Shown one piece after another: positions 59,846 through 64,000 of a stretch of 64,000 nucleotides of DNA; within the stretch, counting starts at the first letter, position 1, and each line of letters starts with the position of its first letter. Origin of the DNA: Cyanobacteria bacterium OH_PDB_230 (GTDB lineage: Bacteria > Cyanobacteriota > Vampirovibrionia > Gastranaerophilales > Gastranaerophilaceae); NCBI GenBank assembly GCA_023421795.1, contig JAEZSO010000001.1:248001-312000 (forward strand). The letters run 5' to 3'. The notes under the pieces are model-generated. The model was given only the letters and a program-made list of their open reading frames with translations, was not told the origin of the DNA and made no database searches. The translations under genes were made by a program, and so were the position numbers.

Positions 59846-60619
59846 ATGAATTTAGATATCAAAAAAGCTTTTTTGTCGCCTTTTTCTGAGAGAAAATGGT
59901 ATGTCAAATTAATTTTTCCAATTATTATGACTTTTTTAATTTCTCTCAACAACCATAAGCTTTTACATTTGTCTCATCCCTACAATGCCATTATAGGGAT
60001 AATTTCGTTTACTTCTTTTTTGCTTTTAGCTGGCTTTTATATTCAATTCCAACATAATGAAATACGCAATGAGTTTCATCTTCTTCCTGGTCTAAAATTT
60101 AAAGTTTCTCAATATTTTGAGTATGGGTTTTTTAGTACCTTTATTATTTTCTTTTATGTTGTACCAATTTTTTTATTATCAATCATTCCTCAAACTGTAG
60201 CCTCAATTGCAATGCTAATATTACGTTTTTCACATTTAGCTTCAGTATTAAATATGCTTATAACCTCAATTAGCGTATTGGTTGGTGTATTTATATTATT
60301 AATTGATATGTTTTTATTGATCGCGTGCATATTTGCACTTAATGCATATGCAGATGATTTGAAAATGAATATAAATGTCAATTTTAAAGAAACATTTAAA
60401 TTTATGTCGAAAGTTAAAGCTGAAGTTTTTATTTATGCATTAATTGCGATTCCTCTTGATGCTATAACTGTATTTATGACTACTTTTTTCATACACATAC
60501 CAATATTACTAATTCGTTCAAATTTAATATTCATTATTGCTCCTATTTTTATTACTTTTATGCAGTTAATGAAATTTAATTTAGGTGCTCAGCTCTATAA
60601 AGTAGCCAAGTCTAAATAA
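59846..60619 (+). CDS. Polytopic membrane protein (DUF4013-like)
   Basis: A 257-aa protein with about five to six hydrophobic helices and an N-terminus (I-K-K-A-F-L-S-P-F-S-E-R-K-W-Y-V-K-L-I-F-P) that recalls the DUF4013 family common in cyanobacteria and archaea. No catalytic motif is seen. It is very rich in Ile, Phe and Leu, and its coding sequence looks richer in A/T than its neighbours. It is the only gene in a 1.07-kb segment bounded by a duplicated tRNA flank, which hints at insertion. Confidence 0.6.
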   Translation: MNLDIKKAFLSPFSERKWYVKLIFPIIMTFLISLNNHKLLHLSHPYNAIIGIISFTSFLLLAGFYIQFQHNEIRNEFHLLPGLKFKVSQYFEYGFFSTFIIFFYVVPIFLLSIIPQTVASIAMLILRFSHLASVLNMLITSISVLVGVFILLIDMFLLIACIFALNAYADDLKMNINVNFKETFKFMSKVKAEVFIYALIAIPLDAITVFMTTFFIHIPILLIRSNLIFIIAPIFITFMQLMKFNLGAQLYKVAKSK

Positions 60620-60749
60620 CTAGGCATATATTTTAACAGCTAAATATATTCTTGATTTGTTTTATTCTACATCCTAAAGTTGAGTCAAAACTTGTGTTTA
60701 CAATCTTATAAAACTTCTCTGATAAAGTTCTGATGTTGTAACCACAGGT

Positions 60750-60792
60750 GTACCATTTAAAACATAAGAGCCGATAAGGCTCTTTTTTAGTG
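60750..60792 (+). repeat. Direct repeat, copy 2: tRNA 3' flank
   Basis: Starts GTACCATTTAAAACATAAG and includes the same GAGCC-GATAA-GGCTC terminator hairpin (60768-60778) as copy 1 at 59678. It serves as terminator for the 59846 gene and abuts the promoter of the 60810 gene. Confidence 0.75.
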
Positions 60793-60794
60793 TA

Positions 60795-60803
60795 TGTTAT
60801 AAT
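60795..60803 (+). promoter_or_regulatory. Extended -10 promoter, leaderless start
   Basis: TGTTATAAT ends 6 nt before ATG 60810, with no Shine-Dalgarno. It is the clearest of the leaderless arrangements. Confidence 0.6.
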
Positions 60804-60809
60804 CATCAA

Positions 60810-61046
60810 ATGAAAAATATAGTTAAATTCCTCTTGGCATTTTTTGCTGTTATTCTATCTTTAGTTGTTTGCTTTTATTTTACCGATAAGAAAGATAGTT
60901 GTCTTGATATCGGCATTTGCTCGGAAGGTCTGGAAATAAATACTGAATACGGTAAAATCAAGGTCAATGAGGAAAATTGCCTAAAATACTATTGGATATG
61001 GAATAAAGATAAACGATGGTGCGATTTTAGAACTCAAAATAACTGA
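60810..61046 (+). CDS. Small exported or membrane-anchored Cys-containing protein
   Basis: A 78-aa protein. Residues 4-23 form a hydrophobic signal/anchor helix. The mature part has Cys in D-S-C-L-D-I-G-I-C, N-C and W-C (possible disulfides) and W-I-W-N-K-D-K-R-W. No family was recognised. It has its own leaderless-type promoter beside the duplicated tRNA flank. Confidence 0.5.
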   Translation: MKNIVKFLLAFFAVILSLVVCFYFTDKKDSCLDIGICSEGLEINTEYGKIKVNEENCLKYYWIWNKDKRWCDFRTQNN

Positions 61047-61128
61047 ACATTTATTTGTTTATAGCTCTAGTCTATGTTTTCGCTTGTTTTATCATAGTAA
61101 AAATCGCGCTATTGAATCAAAGGAAAAT

Positions 61129-62109
61129 TTATTCAAGAGGGTTTGGTAAGTTTTTACTTTTTTCTATAAGTATGGGGGGCTCGCCTTTTGGGACTTCGTT
61201 AGAGAGAAAAGCGTGTGTATCAAAGTATCTTTCGTGGATTAATTTATAAAAATTTTCTCGTGGAAGAATTCCTACTTCGTTGTATATATAGTAAGGGTCA
61301 ACGAATCTGCCTGTTTTGTCATATCTTTTGACAGCGCGCTCTGCTGCCACTTCCGGTGAAACATCCAAAAGCCTCAAGTGAATTTTGTAGTCTGCAGAGT
61401 CAAATTTATTGCAAATTTCCAGAATCTCTTCAGGATAGCTTCCTACTATTGGCAATACAATGTTGTCGTTATTTTCAATCGCTTTATCAAGTACGTTGTG
61501 GGTTATAATCCAGGATTCTTCGTGCACTGCGGCGGCAAATTTCCCTCCGGCATATTCCGGGATGTGTTCTTTAGCCATGTCGGGGTCTATAATCATCGCA
61601 CCTTTTTTCTTTGCAAGAGGTTCACTAAGAGCCGTAGATTTTCCGGATGTCGGGGGACCCATAATTATGAAAACCTGTTTTTCTTTTTTTTCTGAACCCT
61701 TGTCGTAAAGTATATTTGCAATATTTTCTCTTAAAATATTCCTTTCTGGAGTATTGATTAAGTGGGTTAAAGGTGCTTTTGCAAGGTCTTCTCTGGCTTT
61801 TATGATTTCGGGGGTGTCAAAGCGTGTAAAGAAATCTTCTGAAGAAGCGGCAACTTCTTGAAGAACTTCTTCATAGTGCTTATACTCAAGCTTGGATTTA
61901 TGGACGTAGTCTTTAAGTGTTTTTATAAAATCTTCAGTATTAATCTCAATGGAATTGTTGATTAAAGTTTTTTCGGCTTCTCCTGTTTTTTCAAACACAT
62001 CTTTAGTCAAGCGAGGTTTTCCTGCAAAACTTATAGCAGGAGAATTTGACTGTATATTGTTCAGGCTAGAAACTTTTTTGTATCTGAAGCAATCGATTAA
62101 GTTAATCAT
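61129..62109 (-). CDS. Zeta-toxin-like P-loop kinase with FAG motif
   Basis: A 326-aa protein. S-P-A-I-S-F-A-G-K (23-31) matches the window's F-x-G motif. After a helical region, G-P-P-T-S-G-K-S-T (151-159) is the Walker A, then I-D-P-D-M-A-K-E-H-I-P-E-Y and H-E-E-S, and D-V-S-P-E-V-A-A-E-R-A with an Arg-rich end, which match zeta toxin / UDP-GlcNAc kinase folds. Classical zeta toxins phosphorylate UDP-GlcNAc and block wall synthesis. No epsilon-like antitoxin is adjacent. It could be an effector or a housekeeping kinase. Confidence 0.72.
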   Translation of the reverse strand: MINLIDCFRYKKVSSLNNIQSNSPAISFAGKPRLTKDVFEKTGEAEKTLINNSIEINTEDFIKTLKDYVHKSKLEYKHYEEVLQEVAASSEDFFTRFDTPEIIKAREDLAKAPLTHLINTPERNILRENIANILYDKGSEKKEKQVFIIMGPPTSGKSTALSEPLAKKKGAMIIDPDMAKEHIPEYAGGKFAAAVHEESWIITHNVLDKAIENNDNIVLPIVGSYPEEILEICNKFDSADYKIHLRLLDVSPEVAAERAVKRYDKTGRFVDPYYIYNEVGILPRENFYKLIHERYFDTHAFLSNEVPKGEPPILIEKSKNLPNPLE

Positions 62110-62163
62110 TATAGAGAATCCTTATGCCCTTTTTTAAAACACTTCAATCTTTTAAATTGATAC

Positions 62164-62196
62164 TTTGTTAATTATTTGCAAAGCTTTTTTAACAAT
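62164..62196. promoter_or_regulatory. TTGTTA/TAACAA inverted repeat
   Basis: TTTGTTA (62164-62170) and TAACAAT (62190-62196) resemble the inverted repeats at 3709 and 48511. It lies between the zeta-like gene and the divergent gene at 62332. AT-rich sequence makes chance possible. Confidence 0.3.
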
Positions 62197-62331
62197 AATT
62201 TAGGATTTTTTATTGTTTAGTGTTGATTTTTCGCGTTTCGTATTCAACATATATCTACTACCCGATTGTCCTACCCTATTTTAAATACTTGTTTTATATT
62301 TATGGAGTAGTTTTATAGTTTAGGAGTGGGT

Positions 62332-62547
62332 ATGAGAAGCTTTTTTAAATTTTTAAGTTTATTTTTAGTACTTGTCTTGTCAACAACTATGGCATTTGCT
62401 GACACTGTTTTCTTCAATACCAAAACCCGTAAAATGCACAAACAAAGCTGTTCATATGCGCAGGCTTGCACAGTAAATTGTATAAAAATTGAAAAATCGC
62501 TAGCCGTTAAAAAAGGCGGAATTCCTTGTAAAAAATGCGGTGGATAA
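62332..62547 (+). CDS. Small secreted Cys-rich metal-binding-like protein
   Basis: A 71-aa protein. The signal peptide ends A-F-A near residue 23. The mature domain has F-N-T-K-T-R-K-M-H-K-Q-S-C, three more Cys, and G-I-P-C-K-K-C-G-G, a pattern shared by small zinc domains and nuclease-tail domains. ATG 62332 (AGGAG 6 nt before) is preferred over GTG 62326. Confidence 0.65.
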   Translation: MRSFFKFLSLFLVLVLSTTMAFADTVFFNTKTRKMHKQSCSYAQACTVNCIKIEKSLAVKKGGIPCKKCGG

Positions 62548-62573
62548 GAATAATTCAGGAAAAAGTTAAATAA

Positions 62574-62597
62574 AAAAGAGCCATAGAGGCTCTTTTA
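62574..62597. terminator. Bidirectional terminator
   Basis: AAGAGCC (62576-62582) pairs with GGCTCTT (62588-62594) with A and T tracts, between the convergent genes 62332 and 62607. Confidence 0.8.
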
Positions 62598-62606
62598 AAT
62601 GTTAAA

Positions 62607-62807
62607 TTAGTTTTCATCAATTACTCTTGATATTAGTTCCCCGTAACTGTCGAAATGCCCTGTTGTTTCTTCTATTACATATTTGAAGTCTTTAGTTTTA
62701 GCCAGTTCGGCTTCTACTTTTTCATTTGCTTTATCGTAGTCTTTGTATTCTCCGATTTTTCTTTTTGAGCCAAGAGCCGTTTCTTTCTTTTCATAAACCT
62801 GATACAT
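62607..62807 (-). CDS. Hypothetical protein (66 aa)
   Basis: A small charged protein, helical in outline, Y-x-V-Y-E-K-K-E at the start and R-V-I-D-E-N at the end. No family recognised. It has a terminator after it and GGGG upstream of the ATG. Confidence 0.45.
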   Translation of the reverse strand: MYQVYEKKETALGSKRKIGEYKDYDKANEKVEAELAKTKDFKYVIEETTGHFDSYGELISRVIDEN

Positions 62808-62913
62808 AAAATTCCCCCTGTTTTTTTTATAATAATATAACAGAATCAGTAAATAGTGTTAATTATTTTATGTTAGAGAAAGATTATAGCAAAGGCAATT
62901 TTTTAGGGCTTTG

Positions 62914-64000
62914 TTATGCGCTTGTATATATTTTATCAGGGTTTCCTTGGGGATGAATGGCTCTGTCTTTTACTATGTTTTTTTTGTACTCATTAAACTT
63001 AGAAAGATCCAGATTTATCATACCTTCTGACTCTTCAAAAATGGCTCTTTTAACGGCATTCGGATAGAAATTAAATGCTGTAATTGATCCGTCTATGATT
63101 TTGCTTGTAACTGCGTCCATATATATTTGGGAGTTTTTAATCATCTCTGGATGAATTTTCAGCCACTCGACATATGTCATGTTACCTCTGTCGTTGTTGC
63201 ATTTTTTACATTCGGAAAGATAATTTTCAGCTCCGTCGTGACCGTTTTTTGAATGAGGTTTTATGTGTTCTGCCGTGGCTTGAGAAGGTTCAATGAGCCT
63301 TCTTGCGATTTCAGGGGTTGTTCTTCTGCTGTACTTTACGATAAATGCGTTTGCGTCTGTACTTGATGTCGGCATGTCCATTGTTTTTTCAACAATCTTG
63401 TTTAAAATGAACCTGTTTTGAGGGTCTGTTTCATTGTTTCGTACTTTTTCCATGCCTTGAATCAACGTTTTTCGTTTAAAAGGTTTTCCGTTTTTACCTT
63501 CAAGTATGATTTTGTTTATTTGGTCAATGTCTTTTTTTATGACATTGTAAGTGTTTCCGTTTAATTCTTTTGAAAGTTCTTGCATTTCATTTAAAATTTC
63601 TTTTTGTTTGCGCTCCAATTCTTTTCTTGGTTCGTTCTGAATTTTTTTTAAAAGACCGTGTAAGTCCAGATTTTGGTATTCTTCTGCCGCAATTTTTAAT
63701 CTGTTTGTAACCGATCTTTCTACTTCAGGAAGTCTGTCTTCGTATTTTTCAATGTTTTCAATTATTCTTTGCCCTCTGGCGTTGACCATTTTGTTTGTAA
63801 AGCTGCGTATTTCATCGTTTGTAGACATAGTTATCCCGCAACATGGGCAGGGGAGTCCTTCTACTGATTTGAGCATAAAGTCGTAGCCAAAAGACACAAG
63901 TGCATGTGTATAAGGCTTATATCCGCTTAAACGCAGTTGGCTTTCTTTTAAAGGTTGGCTGTTACCACAGGTAGACTGGTTCTGCTGTGTTGGCTCTGTT
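62914..64000 (-). CDS. HNH endonuclease-like protein, 5' end beyond window
   Basis: The frame starts at a GTG (63897) if taken alone, but it stays open up to the window edge at 64000. The true start therefore probably lies outside, with a Gln/Thr-rich N-terminus. C-P-C-C-G (about 17-21 from that GTG) is a zinc knuckle. A long Lys/Glu helical stretch follows, then A-E-H-I-K-P-H-S and N-Y-L-S-E-C-K-K-C-N-N-D-R-G-N, an HNH-like active site. The sequence just before GTG 63897 reads H-A-L and continues V-S-F-G-Y, recalling the V-S-F-G of the GH13-like protein. Target unknown. Confidence 0.7.
   Translation of the reverse strand, partial: TEPTQQNQSTCGNSQPLKESQLRLSGYKPYTHALVSFGYDFMLKSVEGLPCPCCGITMSTNDEIRSFTNKMVNARGQRIIENIEKYEDRLPEVERSVTNRLKIAAEEYQNLDLHGLLKKIQNEPRKELERKQKEILNEMQELSKELNGNTYNVIKKDIDQINKIILEGKNGKPFKRKTLIQGMEKVRNNETDPQNRFILNKIVEKTMDMPTSSTDANAFIVKYSRRTTPEIARRLIEPSQATAEHIKPHSKNGHDGAENYLSECKKCNNDRGNMTYVEWLKIHPEMIKNSQIYMDAVTSKIIDGSITAFNFYPNAVKRAIFEESEGMINLDLSKFNEYKKNIVKDRAIHPQGNPDKIYTSA

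Noticed and set aside
60720..60755. Second tRNA gene before the repeated flank
   Set aside because: Only GTACCA and the flank match; no acceptor or anticodon arm can be formed.
59843..60792. Complete integrative element next to tRNA-Glu
   Set aside because: No integrase, excisionase or replication gene is present; only the repeat and one membrane gene support insertion.
61055..61249. Plus-strand ORF of 64 codons
   Set aside because: Mostly overlaps the zeta-like gene on the other strand; no Shine-Dalgarno or protein pattern.

Overview
The window comes from a low-GC bacterium with a Gram-negative type wall. It most resembles a non-photosynthetic relative of cyanobacteria (Vampirovibrionia/Melainabacteria, Gastranaerophilales-like). 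This placement is an inference. It rests on an LdpA-like two-cluster iron-sulfur protein (a family I know from cyanobacteria), a YggT/Ycf19-type membrane protein, a cyanobacterial-style ClpC, ThyX in place of ThyA, a MurE with the diaminopimelate-type DNPR motif, flagellar genes alongside csrA-fliW, and several unrelated proteins that share a short N-terminal F-(K/A)-G motif. No rRNA, CRISPR array, IS element or prophage was seen.

Layout. 0-8.5 kb: an SGNH-like protein with an unclear start, gyrA, an unannotated 55-aa ORF, lipA, two small proteins, an exported beta-carbonic anhydrase, and a convergent pair of related radical SAM genes. 8.5-14 kb: clpC, a TPR gene, csrA, fliW, an exported TPR protein and a small Xre-type regulator beside its own dyad. 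14-22 kb: a long minus-strand housekeeping run, in transcription order rpmE, thyX, prfA, rsmH, ftsL-like, ftsI, murE, gpsA. 22-26.9 kb: a divergent GH13-like protein, a prepilin, mtnP, yggT, a BioY-like gene and rimI. 27-31.5 kb: a flagellar hook operon, fliJ-fliK-flgD-flgE. 31.5-40.3 kb: hemW, a membrane protein, tatD-tlyA, ahcY, the ldpA homologue, tilS, hpt and an acyltransferase. 40.3-46.6 kb: oppB-oppC-mgtC-TPR, an alpha/beta hydrolase and ilvC. 46.6-59.6 kb: a two-part nucleotidyltransferase, small proteins, an NfnA/SudB-type flavoprotein with a 4-Cys miniprotein, a DegP-like protease, glcD-cutA-metallopeptidase, a GH38 mannosidase, wecB, an ECF sigma/anti-sigma pair, and thiE behind an overlapping 30-codon ORF. 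59.6-64 kb (accessory): tRNA-Glu, then a one-gene segment bounded by a copy of the tRNA 3' flank, small Cys-rich proteins, a zeta-toxin-like kinase, and an HNH endonuclease that runs off the right edge.

Four signals stand out. (1) The F-K-G-type motif recurs near the N-terminus of otherwise unrelated accessory proteins. (2) Many genes have a -10 box, often extended (TGTTATAAT), 5-9 nt before the ATG with no usable Shine-Dalgarno, which predicts leaderless mRNAs. (3) A 17-nt element and an associated TTTGTTA/TAACAAA inverted repeat are shared by two intergenic regions preceding unrecognised small proteins. (4) The 3' flank of the tRNA-Glu gene is duplicated around an orphan membrane protein. 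None of these could be tested by database search here.
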